Assembly: GCA_034003625.1 (NCBI GenBank)
Contig: JAVEYG010000010.1
Location: 1-64,000 of the forward strand
Length of the DNA stretch: 64,000 nt
Direction of reading: 5' to 3'
DNA from: GWE2-42-39 sp034003625
GTDB lineage: Bacteria; Bacteroidota; Bacteroidia; Bacteroidales; Prolixibacteraceae
Shown: positions 7,244 through 16,117 of the stretch, piece after piece
Layout of the letters: the number at the start of each line of letters is the position of its first letter
Position numbering within the stretch: position 1 is the stretch's first letter
Notes under the pieces: model-generated
Database searches by the model: none
Seen by the model: the letters and a program-made list of their open reading frames with translations, nothing else
What the model was told of the DNA's origin: nothing
Position numbers and translations under genes: made by a program

Positions 7244-8962
7244 ATGAAATCATCAATCAAAACAACCGGGGCCGAAGCCATTTTGTTATCCTTGCTGGAA
7301 GAAAAAGTAGATACGATATTCGGTTATCCGGGCGGGGCAATTATGCCTTTGTACGATAAGCTGTATGAAAAGGATCATGCGTTAAAACATATTCTCGTCC
7401 GTCACGAACAAGGCGCGGCCCACGCGGCCCAGGCGTATGCCCAGGTAAGCCGGAAGCCCGGCGTTTGTTTTGCAACATCGGGGCCGGGCGCAACCAACCT
7501 GATTACAGGGATTACCAATGCAAATCTCGATTCGGTACCGGTTGTTTTCATCACCGCGCAGGTGGCTTCCTCGTTGTTGGGCACCGATGCCTTTCAGGAA
7601 ACAGATATGATCAACCTTTCCACCCCGGTTACCAAGTGGAACTATCAGGTTACCGAAGCAGAGGAAATCCCCGAAATCATTTCCAAAGCTTTTTACATCG
7701 CTACCAGCGGCCGGCCCGGCCCGGTTTTGATCGATATTACCAAAGATGCACAAACGCAGGAGTTTGATTTTCAGTATAAAAAAACCACGTCTGTCCGTTC
7801 TTACATGCCCAATCCCGATATAAAGGAAAGCGACCTGAAAAATGCGGTAAACCTCATAAACAACGCAAAAAAACCATTGTTCCTGGCCGGGCACGGGATA
7901 TTGCTGGCCGGGGCGCACAACGAGCTGAAAGCGTTTATCGACAAAACCAAAATGCCTGTTGCCGTTACCCTGCTTGGAAAATCGGCAGTACGCGAAGACA
8001 GCCCCTTTTATGTCGGGATGCTGGGGATGCACGGCAATTACGCCCCCAACATTCTCACCAATGAAGCCGACCTCATCATTGCCGCCGGGATGCGTTTCGA
8101 CGACAGGGTAACCGGGGCGCTTGACCGTTATGCCCGTCAGGCCAAAATTATTCATATCGACATTGATAAGGCAGAACTGAACAAAAATGTTTTCCCGTAT
8201 CTGGCGGTACATGCCAATATCAAAGACTTTCTTAGCCGTACTATTTCTGAAATAAACAAAACTGCTGACGCATCATGGCTTAACCGGTTTTCCGAACTTC
8301 AGGAAATTGAAAAAGAGAAAGTCATCGATAAAGAATGTTTCCCGCGAACAGGAAAAATCAGGGCCGGGGAGGTTATTCGCCGGATTTCGGAAAAGACCAA
8401 TCACCAGGCCATTGTTGTTACCGATGTGGGACAAAACCAAATGATGGGCGCCCGTTATTATCAGTTCCATGAACCCGACAGTTTGATTACTTCGGGAGGA
8501 CTGGGGACAATGGGTTTTGGGCTCCCCGCAGCAGTGGGGGCCCAGGTCGGGCAACCTGGAAAAGCGGTGGTGCTGTTTACCGGCGACGGAGGTTTCCAGA
8601 TGACCGTACAGGAACTGGGTACTGTTTTTCAGTATAACCTTCCGGTGAAAATTGTAATTTTCAACAATAATTTTCTGGGAATGGTGCGGCAATGGCAGGA
8701 ATTGTTCAACAACAAGCGTTACGCCGAAACCAATATGCCGACCCCCGATTTTCCTTTACTGGCCAAGTCGTATGGCATCGAAAGCAAGCTGGTTGCCCAA
8801 CGCGAAGAACTTGACCAGGCGCTCGACACGATGTTTTTCCACAACGGCCCGTACCTTTTGGAAGTAAAGATTGAAAAAGAAGCCAATGTTTTTCCCATGA
8901 TTTACCCCGGCAAAGCAGTTGATGAGATTGTACTTGAAGACAAACCGGCAGAAAATGATTGA
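7244..8962 (+). CDS. ilvB: Acetolactate synthase large subunit
   Basis: A thiamine-diphosphate enzyme condensing two pyruvates to acetolactate (or pyruvate with 2-ketobutyrate) for branched-chain amino acids. The 572-residue product has all three domains: N-terminal PYR domain with catalytic glutamate E55 in HEQGA, central domain (about 195-330), and C-terminal PP domain with GDGGFQM and the NNN segment that binds ThDP/Mg. The start at 7244 is preceded by a GGAG-like site; longer in-frame starts overlap the ferredoxin. No ilvN regulatory subunit, ilvC or ilvD is adjacent, which is unusual for a biosynthetic copy. It overlaps the next gene by 8 bases. Confidence 0.85.
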   Translation: MKSSIKTTGAEAILLSLLEEKVDTIFGYPGGAIMPLYDKLYEKDHALKHILVRHEQGAAHAAQAYAQVSRKPGVCFATSGPGATNLITGITNANLDSVPVVFITAQVASSLLGTDAFQETDMINLSTPVTKWNYQVTEAEEIPEIISKAFYIATSGRPGPVLIDITKDAQTQEFDFQYKKTTSVRSYMPNPDIKESDLKNAVNLINNAKKPLFLAGHGILLAGAHNELKAFIDKTKMPVAVTLLGKSAVREDSPFYVGMLGMHGNYAPNILTNEADLIIAAGMRFDDRVTGALDRYARQAKIIHIDIDKAELNKNVFPYLAVHANIKDFLSRTISEINKTADASWLNRFSELQEIEKEKVIDKECFPRTGKIRAGEVIRRISEKTNHQAIVVTDVGQNQMMGARYYQFHEPDSLITSGGLGTMGFGLPAAVGAQVGQPGKAVVLFTGDGGFQMTVQELGTVFQYNLPVKIVIFNNNFLGMVRQWQELFNNKRYAETNMPTPDFPLLAKSYGIESKLVAQREELDQALDTMFFHNGPYLLEVKIEKEANVFPMIYPGKAVDEIVLEDKPAEND

Positions 8963-10439
8963 AATAAAAATAAACAAAGCAGGAGGCCCCGAAATAATAA
9001 AAACAGAAACCGGCCCCTCTCTTTTCGATATTTTAAGGCAAAACGGGTATTCCGTTTATGCGCCCTGCGGCGGCAAAGGCACTTGCGGAAAATGCCTTGT
9101 AACTATCGCCGGCAAAGGCAGTGTGTTATCGTGCAAGTATTTTCCACAGGAAAATATCGAAGTAATTTTGCCCAAAACAAAGGAAGCCCGAATTCTTGTC
9201 AATCAAACAAAATTTCTGGAAGACTGCCCTTTTAACCCGTCCCATCATCCTGTTTCATCGCCATCCTATGGCGTTGCGATCGACATTGGCACCACAACGG
9301 TTGTCCTGTATTTCCTGAACATGGAATCGGGAGAAATAGAAGAGATAAGCCCCCTGTTAAACCCGCAACGGCATTACGGGGCCGATGTGATCACAAGGAT
9401 CAATTATTGCCAGGAACACGGGCCTGGGTTAAACGAGTTGCAACAGTCGATTATCGGGGCGATTAACGCCAGCCTGGATTCATTCGGAAAAAAGAAAAAA
9501 ATAAGTTCCGGGAACTTTGAAAAAATAATTGTTGCAGGAAACACCACGATGTTGCATCTTCTGTTAGGCGTAAACCCTGTATCTATTGCGCTGGCCCCGT
9601 TCAGGCCGGTATTCACAGAGAAACAAATATTAAAAGGCAGTTCAACCGGGTTCCATATCAGCAGCGAAGCCGATGTTGTTACCCTGCCCTGCCTTTCTGC
9701 CTATGTAGGCGCCGATATTGTGGCCGGGCTCGCAGCCATTAAAAGCCCCCACAAAAATTACCTGTTTCTCGATATTGGTACCAACGGGGAGATGGCGCTG
9801 GTTTCTGACGGGGAAATAGTCAGCTGCGCAACAGCGGCCGGACCGGCTTTCGAGGGTGGCAATATTTCGTGTGGCATGGGGGCCGTAATCGGGGCTATTG
9901 CCGGTTTTTCGGGACCCGACCAATATCAGGTTATAGGAAACACCCCCCCAAAGGGAATTTGCGGGTCTGCAATTATTGATATCGTAGCCTGGCTTGTTAA
10001 AAATGACCGGGTTGATGAAACCGGCGAACTGAAAGAAACATTTATCATCCACCCTGAAAATAACATTCAGGTAGTACAACAGGATATAAGGGAAATACAG
10101 TTGGCCAAATCGGCCATTTATTCAGGAATAAAAATATTGATGGCGCAAACAGGCTTAACTTTTGACGACATTGATGCTTTGTACCTGGCCGGTGGATTTG
10201 GAAATTACATTAATATTCCGTCAGCAATACAAATAGGCCTTTTGCCATACAAACTACGGAAGGTGACATTTGCCGTCGGCAACAGCGCGGGGATAGGGAC
10301 CCTTCAGTATTTAAAATCTGAAGCTTTTGAGAAAAAGGCACATACAATTTTCCAAACGGCCCGGTACATCGAACTGTCAAATGTAGACGAATTTGCTATG
10401 GAGTTTGCAATCAACATGAATTTCACAAAGAACTTCTGA
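8955..10439 (+). CDS. RACo-like corrinoid activation protein (2Fe-2S + ASKHA/DUF4445)
   Basis: A 494-residue protein. Residues 1-75 form a plant-type [2Fe-2S] ferredoxin domain (C38, C44, C47, C60), and the rest is the DUF4445/ASKHA-fold ATPase region with GVAIDIGTTTVVLY (about 100-113), LFLDIGTNGEM (about 271-281) and a late AGGFGNYI motif. Family members (RACo, RamA) reductively re-activate Co(II) corrinoid proteins at ATP cost. No corrinoid methyltransferase is in the window, so the client is elsewhere or is another metalloprotein. The ATG at 8955 overlaps the ilvB stop; the longer start at 8919 lies inside ilvB. Confidence 0.8.
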   Translation: MIEIKINKAGGPEIIKTETGPSLFDILRQNGYSVYAPCGGKGTCGKCLVTIAGKGSVLSCKYFPQENIEVILPKTKEARILVNQTKFLEDCPFNPSHHPVSSPSYGVAIDIGTTTVVLYFLNMESGEIEEISPLLNPQRHYGADVITRINYCQEHGPGLNELQQSIIGAINASLDSFGKKKKISSGNFEKIIVAGNTTMLHLLLGVNPVSIALAPFRPVFTEKQILKGSSTGFHISSEADVVTLPCLSAYVGADIVAGLAAIKSPHKNYLFLDIGTNGEMALVSDGEIVSCATAAGPAFEGGNISCGMGAVIGAIAGFSGPDQYQVIGNTPPKGICGSAIIDIVAWLVKNDRVDETGELKETFIIHPENNIQVVQQDIREIQLAKSAIYSGIKILMAQTGLTFDDIDALYLAGGFGNYINIPSAIQIGLLPYKLRKVTFAVGNSAGIGTLQYLKSEAFEKKAHTIFQTARYIELSNVDEFAMEFAINMNFTKNF

Positions 10440-10441
10440 TT

Positions 10442-10900
10442 ATGGAAAAAGAAAGAAGCGCAACAGTTATACGTTTTGCTTTCGCAGTCAACCATTACGG
10501 GAATTTCGAAGCAAGGCATTTCGGCGATGCCGATAAATATCTCATTTACGAGTGGTCGAATGGCGAATTGGTTATTCTGAAAGAAGTTTTAAACAGCTTT
10601 AAAAACCACGACGAGAACCCGGTACACGGGTTACGGCAAAAGGGCCTGGGAATTATAAACCTGCTTAAAGACCAGAATGTAAACGTGTTGGTATCGAAAC
10701 AATTCGGGAAAAACATCCAAATGGTAAACCAATATTTTGTCCCGGTCATTGTTTCTGCCGAAACACGCCACGAAGCTGTGCCTGTTTTAACGAAACATAT
10801 AAAATGGATTGAAGACGAACTGAACAACAAACCTAAAGAATTTAAACTGTTTGCCATCCGGAAAGGGGTGTTGAAAACTACCATTAAAACAAATACATAA
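10442..10900 (+). CDS. NifX/NafY-like dinitrogenase cofactor-family protein
   Basis: A 152-residue protein with the dinitrogenase iron-molybdenum cofactor (Nif-FeMo-co, PF02579-type) fold: an N-terminal beta-strand (IRFAFAVN), EARHFGDADKYLIYEW as the H-F-G-D/R-A motif (about residues 26-41), and a GLGIINLL loop. Family members bind FeMo-co precursors or other Fe-S clusters. The C-terminal extension after residue about 115 is lysine-rich. No nitrogenase genes are present, so it probably handles another cluster. It lies 2 bases after the RACo-like gene. Confidence 0.75.
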   Translation: MEKERSATVIRFAFAVNHYGNFEARHFGDADKYLIYEWSNGELVILKEVLNSFKNHDENPVHGLRQKGLGIINLLKDQNVNVLVSKQFGKNIQMVNQYFVPVIVSAETRHEAVPVLTKHIKWIEDELNNKPKEFKLFAIRKGVLKTTIKTNT

Positions 10901-10919
10901 ACCCGAAACAATTTCAAAA

Positions 10920-11603
10920 ATGGATACTTTCAGCGATATTGAAAAAAATGCAGCAGAGGTGTTAAATTCGATCCCTTCCGGTGTGTTGCTTGTTGCAGCA
11001 GCAAAAACCAGGACTCCGGAAGAAGTGGAAGCAGCAATCGGGGCAGGGATAAAAACAATCGGGTACAATTATGTGCAGGAAGCCGAACAAATACACCAGG
11101 CACTGAAATCAAAAGTCGAATGGCACATGATTGGCCATTTGCAAAGCAACAAGGTAAAAAAAGCCATCCGTATTTTCGATATGATTGAAACCATCGATTC
11201 TGTTCACCTCGCGAACGAAGTAAACAAGCAATGTGCCGCTATTGGCAAGCATATGCCGGTACTTGTTGAAATAAACAGCGGGAAAGAATCGAATAAAACA
11301 GGCGTATTGCCCGAAAACGCCGAGCAATTGGTCAGGCATATCAGCAATTTGCCGAATCTTCGTATACGGGGAATAATGACGATGGGCCCTCGCTTTGGCG
11401 ATCCGGAAGATGCAAGACCGTATTTCAAAGTAACCAAAGCCGTGTTCGACCGTATCAAACAACGAAATATCCCCAACGTCGAAATGAAGTATTTATCGAT
11501 GGGAATGAGCAACAGCTACCAGATTGCCATCGAAGAAGGCGCAAACATCGTGCGGATTGGCGCCATTTTATTCGGATACAGGAATTGTTCATTGAAAACC
11601 TAA
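10920..11603 (+). CDS. YggS/PLPBP-type pyridoxal phosphate homeostasis protein
   Basis: A 227-residue fold-III PLP-binding TIM-barrel protein that buffers pyridoxal phosphate and affects amino-acid/keto-acid balance in the bacteria studied. The PLP lysine is K29 in VAAAKT (usually AVSKT), HMIGHLQSNK is intact (about residues 69-78), and the phosphate-binding LSMGMSNSYQIAI plus VRIGAILFG close the protein. It is the last gene of the + strand cluster. Its link to acetolactate synthase is plausible, as YggS loss perturbs branched-chain metabolism in E. coli. Confidence 0.85.
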   Translation: MDTFSDIEKNAAEVLNSIPSGVLLVAAAKTRTPEEVEAAIGAGIKTIGYNYVQEAEQIHQALKSKVEWHMIGHLQSNKVKKAIRIFDMIETIDSVHLANEVNKQCAAIGKHMPVLVEINSGKESNKTGVLPENAEQLVRHISNLPNLRIRGIMTMGPRFGDPEDARPYFKVTKAVFDRIKQRNIPNVEMKYLSMGMSNSYQIAIEEGANIVRIGAILFGYRNCSLKT

Positions 11604-11643
11604 ATTTCAGTTTGCTTTTGGAGCGCGACATAAAAAATAGCGG

Positions 11644-11651
11644 TATATTTA
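11644..11651 (+). promoter_or_regulatory. Possible -7 box for the lipoprotein gene
   Basis: TATATTTA matches TAnnTTTG at 7 of 8 positions. A TTTG at 11617-11620 could be the -33 element, though the 23-base spacing is long. It sits 25 bases before the start codon. Confidence 0.35.
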
Positions 11652-11676
11652 ACACAAAAACTAAAACATTACAGCC

Positions 11677-12129
11677 ATGGTTAAAGAAAGATTTTTTGCA
11701 TTAATCCTGATTGCAGCATTAAGCCTGAGCGGGTGTGAGGGGGGACTGGATTTTTCAGGAACAGAAAAAGAAGATGTGGGAGTGAACATTAACATGACAA
11801 TTGTAATGAGCAACACCCATAGTTCTGCGGCCTATATGATGTTGGATAATGAACTTCAAAATTCATCGACGCTTGTTTCACCAAATGGTTCAAGGACTAC
11901 AACTGAAGCGATAAACGTATCAAGCGATTCACGCTATGAACACATCTACGACCTGGTAATTAAAGTAAAATGGGGGGAGGAGGGCAATGGCACTGAAACC
12001 ACTCACCATGTGGACTATAAAAAATACGAACTGGATTTTGAAAAACTTGATGAGGCCCCGACCCTAAACCTTCGTATCAACGCCACGTTCAACGGGACGA
12101 AAATCAGTGTAACAGAAACAAAAATTTAA
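11677..12129 (+). CDS. Hypothetical lipoprotein
   Basis: An unrecognised 150-residue lipoprotein. The N-terminus is a lipoprotein signal with lipobox LSLSGC (lipidated Cys about residue 19) followed by EGGLDF. The mature part is rich in Thr/Ser/Asn and alternating beta-type segments, without cysteines or metal motifs, so a small beta-sandwich is possible. It stops 3 bases before the convergent DUF4405 gene, with no visible terminator between them. Confidence 0.7.
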   Translation: MVKERFFALILIAALSLSGCEGGLDFSGTEKEDVGVNINMTIVMSNTHSSAAYMMLDNELQNSSTLVSPNGSRTTTEAINVSSDSRYEHIYDLVIKVKWGEEGNGTETTHHVDYKKYELDFEKLDEAPTLNLRINATFNGTKISVTETKI

Positions 12130-12132
12130 ACT

Positions 12133-12927
12133 TCATTTTTTGTTTTTCCGGATACTTTCCCTTACATCGTCCATGGTAAAAGGGTACTGCCTTTTCAGCC
12201 GGCCTAAACGTTCTCCGGCCAGCGATACCGGGATATTCAGGTCGGCTGCCAGTTTGGTAAGGTCAACGCCATATTTTTCAGCCACATATTGCAGGGTTTG
12301 GCTGCCGTTTATTTCATAGTAACTCTCCGGATATTCATTGTGGAACTGTTCATCGGGGGCATGGCTTTCTGCCTTTTTCTCTATTTTTTCCTCCTGGACC
12401 ATCCGGGCAGAATCTTCTGCAACAACTTCCCGGCTGTTCATTTGCTGCCTTTCCGAAAAACCGGAAAACGAACGAAACTCCCGTTGCGGGCCCGGGGAAT
12501 GGTTATCCCTGTTTCGGTACAAGGGTTCGTGTTCCACGCATTCCGGACTGACAAACAAGGCAAAGGCAATCATGCCCAGGCTTATAAGCCCAAGTACGAT
12601 TGCCAATGTATTGCCTAAAACTTTGTTGGGGACCATCCTCCGGAAAATGCAAACAATCATTTTCCAGTGAAAGATGATGTGCAAAACCAGCAAAACCAGC
12701 AAAACAATGCTAATGATAAAATGGATTTGGCCCCATTCGTGACGGTCCAGCCCCCAGAATTCGAGGTCGATGCCCCCGCCGTAAAGCTCATTTCGTTTTG
12801 AACCCGGTACCAATACATATTTTATCAGAAAACCGATGCCCGCCAATGGCATCATCAACAAAAGCATCAGTATGTCGATGCTCATATTGATTTTTGATTT
12901 GTCCCAGCAAAAATTCTTCTTTTCCAT
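12133..12927 (-). CDS. DUF4405 membrane protein with C-terminal helical domain
   Basis: A 264-residue protein with three transmembrane helices at about residues 16-38, 67-92 and 101-126. Histidines in and near helix 2 (RHEWGQIHF and LHIIFHW) suggest heme b binding, as proposed for DUF4405/cytochrome-b-like proteins. A charged linker leads to a C-terminal segment (about 207-250) with a TLQYVAEKYGVDLTKLAADL-type pattern; such segments also occur in membrane ferredoxin proteins of anaerobes. It lies 6 bases after the CoA-disulfide reductase gene, so it may pass electrons to or from that flavoenzyme. It is last in the - strand run. Confidence 0.7.
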   Translation of the reverse strand: MEKKNFCWDKSKINMSIDILMLLLMMPLAGIGFLIKYVLVPGSKRNELYGGGIDLEFWGLDRHEWGQIHFIISIVLLVLLVLHIIFHWKMIVCIFRRMVPNKVLGNTLAIVLGLISLGMIAFALFVSPECVEHEPLYRNRDNHSPGPQREFRSFSGFSERQQMNSREVVAEDSARMVQEEKIEKKAESHAPDEQFHNEYPESYYEINGSQTLQYVAEKYGVDLTKLAADLNIPVSLAGERLGRLKRQYPFTMDDVRESIRKNKK

Positions 12928-12933
12928 GATTAT

Positions 12934-14631
12934 TTATTTTTCCCTTTTGTAAGGCCAGGCCATCAGGCCACCTTCCAGCACTTTCACGTTGGTATAACCA
13001 TTGGCACGAAGTACCAGCGCCGCTTCATAACCTCGCAACGATATTTTGCACCAGGTAACGATTTCCGCATTTTTATCTTCCGGCATTTCATCTAAACGAT
13101 TGCGCAACTGTCCCAGCGGGATAAGCCGTTCCCCGATCCCCAGGCGCATTTGTTCGTACTCGTCGGGGTTGCGGACATCCAATAAAACGACAGGTTCTTT
13201 TTCTTTCAGCCTGGCTTTAAGCTGCTCCGAGGATATCCCGTTAAAATGCCCGTCCAGCTTGTTTTGCATGATGTGCGCCGTAGTAATACTGTGGTCAATG
13301 GCCAGCGAATAAGGCGGGGCGTACGGAAGGTCGGCATTTACCATATCTTCCACCGTAAATTTCCCTTTAATGGCCATGGCCCAAATAGCCACCTGTTTGC
13401 TGACATCGCCGGGGCCAATCACCTGGGCGCCTAAAATAGTGCGTTCTTTCTTATCGACCACCAATTTTGTAATCAGTAATTTACCTTGCATAAAACCGGG
13501 TTTGTCGAGACTGGCATTGAACACTGTTTCAATATTGTTGATCCCCATCCGGCGGGCATTTTGCTCCGACAGGCCGGTTGCCCCCACGCCATAGTCAAAC
13601 ACCTTGCAAATACCGGTTTGAATGGTTCCCGGGAAAGTAGCTACATTTCCGGAGACGGCATTTTCGCCGGCCACCCGCCCCTGCAGATTGGCTAAGTCGC
13701 CATAAGGCGCATGAACCGGGGTTCCGGTTATCAGGTTAGGAATTTCGATGCAGTCGCCCACGGCATAAATATCCGGATCGTCGGTTTGCATGTGTTTGTT
13801 TACCACGATCCCACCGGTTTTACCGGTATTCAGGCCTATTTCCCGGGCCAGTTTTGTATTGGGGATGACCCCGATGGCCACTACGGCCAGTTCGCAGGGT
13901 ATTTCTGTTCCATTCTGAAGTTTCACGGCTGTTAGCTTCCCGTTTTCGCCAATAAAGGCAGCTACGCCATTTTCCAGGATTACATTGGCTTTGCTTTGCA
14001 CGTATCCTTCAACCAAGCGCGCCATTTGTTTGTCGAGGAAAGTCAGCAACTGGGGCAACAGTTCAACAATCGTGATTTCAACCCCGGCTAAGTGGAGGGC
14101 TTCGCAGGTCTCGATACCAATCAGGCCGCCGCCAATAACGACTGCTTTTTTAATAATCCCTTCATCTTTTATTTTTCTCAGGTAATCGGCATCGGCCAAC
14201 GATTGCAAGGAAGTGATGCCTTCCAGATCAACGCCCGGGATGGGCGGTTTTCGGGGAGTGGCCCCGGTGGCGATAATCAACTTGTCGTATTCGGTAGTTC
14301 CTGTTTCCCCGCTTAACAGGTTTTTAAATTCAATCCGTTTATTTTTCCGGTCGATAGTCGTAACCTCGGTGTTTACCTTAGTCGTAATTTTTTTTGCATT
14401 CCAGAAAAAGCGTGAATCGCGGACCACCCCGGCAGGAGAACACAGCAACTGGTCCCGGTCGTCGAAAAACCCGCCAATATAATACGGGTAGCCACAGGAA
14501 GCCATCGACAAGTCGGATGCTTTCTGATAGATAGTTATCTCAGCATTTTCGTCCATGCGGCGCGCTTTTGACGCTGCCTTCGGGCCGGCTGCCGACCCGC
14601 CGATTACAATAATCCGTTTTTTTTCAGCCAT
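12934..14631 (-). CDS. CoA-disulfide reductase-like flavoprotein with rhodanese domain
   Basis: A 565-residue pyridine nucleotide-disulfide oxidoreductase fused to a rhodanese domain (CoADR-RHD type). The FAD-binding VIGGSAAGPKAA is at residues 9-20, the redox cysteine C46 in MASCGYPYYIGG, the NAD-binding VIGGGLIGIE in the middle, and the rhodanese domain at about 465-565 with cysteine C528 in CKISLRG. The family reduces CoA disulfides, persulfides or polysulfide with NAD(P)H and delivers or removes sulfane sulfur. In this context it could feed sulfur or redox equivalents to Fe-S work. Near full length for the fusion family. Confidence 0.85.
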   Translation of the reverse strand: MAEKKRIIVIGGSAAGPKAASKARRMDENAEITIYQKASDLSMASCGYPYYIGGFFDDRDQLLCSPAGVVRDSRFFWNAKKITTKVNTEVTTIDRKNKRIEFKNLLSGETGTTEYDKLIIATGATPRKPPIPGVDLEGITSLQSLADADYLRKIKDEGIIKKAVVIGGGLIGIETCEALHLAGVEITIVELLPQLLTFLDKQMARLVEGYVQSKANVILENGVAAFIGENGKLTAVKLQNGTEIPCELAVVAIGVIPNTKLAREIGLNTGKTGGIVVNKHMQTDDPDIYAVGDCIEIPNLITGTPVHAPYGDLANLQGRVAGENAVSGNVATFPGTIQTGICKVFDYGVGATGLSEQNARRMGINNIETVFNASLDKPGFMQGKLLITKLVVDKKERTILGAQVIGPGDVSKQVAIWAMAIKGKFTVEDMVNADLPYAPPYSLAIDHSITTAHIMQNKLDGHFNGISSEQLKARLKEKEPVVLLDVRNPDEYEQMRLGIGERLIPLGQLRNRLDEMPEDKNAEIVTWCKISLRGYEAALVLRANGYTNVKVLEGGLMAWPYKREK

Positions 14632-14646
14632 ACTTTTTAGGTTTAT

Positions 14647-16074
14647 TTAAAAATATAAATCTCTCTCTCCCTGAATAATCCTTTGGATTCTGTCTTTAAT
14701 CTGAAAGGACCGCGGGCTTCCATCCATCTCTTCCAGTTTCCTGTTAATTACATTCCACCCCTTATTTTTCACTTTTTCAGAAGCATAATCAACCAAAAAT
14801 TCGGTCAACGTCAAAATGGCATTCGGGGTACAATAATTATGGATAAACCCGGGTACTGATATTTCCATAAAGTGTTCGCCTGTTCGTCCCAACCGATAAC
14901 AAGCCGTACAAAAAGATGGAATAAATCCATCATCCAGCAGTTCGTCAATCACTTCGTCCAAAGACCGGGAATCGTTAATAAAAAACTGTTCCCTGTCAAG
15001 GTTTTGTCTTTCATCCGGTCGTTGCGAGTAACCGCCTATTTCAATTTTAGTGCCCCCATCGATTTGGGATACGCCGTATTGAAATACTTCCTTTCTTACA
15101 TTACACGGCTCCCTGGCAGTTAATATCATGCCGGTATAAGGAACAGAAAGCCTTAAGATAGAAACCAAGCGGCCAAAATCTTCATCATTGACCATATACT
15201 TGTCCGGGAAATCCAATAACGATGCGCTTTTTACACGAGGGAACGAAATTGTGTGAGGCCCCACATTATAACATGCTTCAAGGTGATTGGTATGACGGAC
15301 TAATCCCAATACCTCAAACCGCCAATCGTACAATCCCAAAAGAGCGCCAATACCTACATCGTCAATACCGGCTTCCTGTGCCCTGTCCAAAGCAATTAAC
15401 CGGTAATTGAAGTCCCGTTTTTTACCTGACAGATGATATTGTTTATAGGCCTCCGGGTGATATGTTTCCTGAAAAATCTGATAGGTCCCGATTCCTGCCT
15501 GTTTTACTCTCTTAAATCCTTCGATGTCCAATGGGGCAGCATTAATGTTTACCCTTCTTATTTCACCTTTTGCTTTTTTCGTTGCATATACAGTTTCCAC
15601 CGTTTGTGCAATAAAATCAGCCGAATATTCAGGATGTTCTCCATACACCAGGATCAGACGTTTTTGCCCTGCATCTTCCAGGGCTTCTACTTCTTTAATT
15701 AATTCTTCCTTTGACAAAGTTTTTCGTATTGCAGCCTTATTTTCGGTACGGAACCCGCAATACATGCAATTGTTTATACATTTATTTCCGACGTATAGGG
15801 GGGCAAACAAAACAATCCGTTTTCCATATACTTTTTCTTTTAATGCAAGGGCGCCTTCTTTTATTTCTTCAATTAATTCAGGGTCGTTGGCATTGATAAG
15901 AACCGCAGTTTCTTTCAAAGACAGCCGTTGTTTTTCCAACGATTTTGCAATCACTTCCCGGACACTGCTTTTTGAGGATTTTGTACGGTTAATGAAATCC
16001 CATATTTCTTCCGGATCAATAAACGGAACCATTGGGTTGTCTTCAATGGCATATTTTTCAGGTGAAAATTTCAT
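14647..16074 (-). CDS. hydG: [FeFe] hydrogenase H-cluster radical SAM maturase HydG
   Basis: HydG splits tyrosine to p-cresol, CO and cyanide and builds an Fe(CO)2(CN)cysteine synthon for the hydrogenase H-cluster. The 475-residue product has the radical-SAM C99-x3-C103-x2-C106 motif and the HydG-specific C-terminal motif C389-x2-C392-x22-C415, which binds the auxiliary cluster and separates it from ThiH. GIGTYQIFQETYH and FCTACYRLGRTGE are typical. Neither hydE, hydF nor a hydrogenase is within the window. The gene sits between a CoADR flavoprotein and a thioesterase, so a different client or distant partners are possible. Confidence 0.9.
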   Translation of the reverse strand: MKFSPEKYAIEDNPMVPFIDPEEIWDFINRTKSSKSSVREVIAKSLEKQRLSLKETAVLINANDPELIEEIKEGALALKEKVYGKRIVLFAPLYVGNKCINNCMYCGFRTENKAAIRKTLSKEELIKEVEALEDAGQKRLILVYGEHPEYSADFIAQTVETVYATKKAKGEIRRVNINAAPLDIEGFKRVKQAGIGTYQIFQETYHPEAYKQYHLSGKKRDFNYRLIALDRAQEAGIDDVGIGALLGLYDWRFEVLGLVRHTNHLEACYNVGPHTISFPRVKSASLLDFPDKYMVNDEDFGRLVSILRLSVPYTGMILTAREPCNVRKEVFQYGVSQIDGGTKIEIGGYSQRPDERQNLDREQFFINDSRSLDEVIDELLDDGFIPSFCTACYRLGRTGEHFMEISVPGFIHNYCTPNAILTLTEFLVDYASEKVKNKGWNVINRKLEEMDGSPRSFQIKDRIQRIIQGERDLYF

Positions 16075-16117
16075 ACATTTTCTTTTTTAAGTATTTCTTT
16101 TTTCGCTTAACAACACC

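Noticed and set aside
1325..11603. Cobalamin riboswitch before the cluster
   Set aside because: The 5' gaps are short and show no B12-box-like sequence.
14647..16074. ThiH or biotin synthase
   Set aside because: The C-terminal CX2CX22C and FCTACYRLGRTGE segment are specific for HydG.
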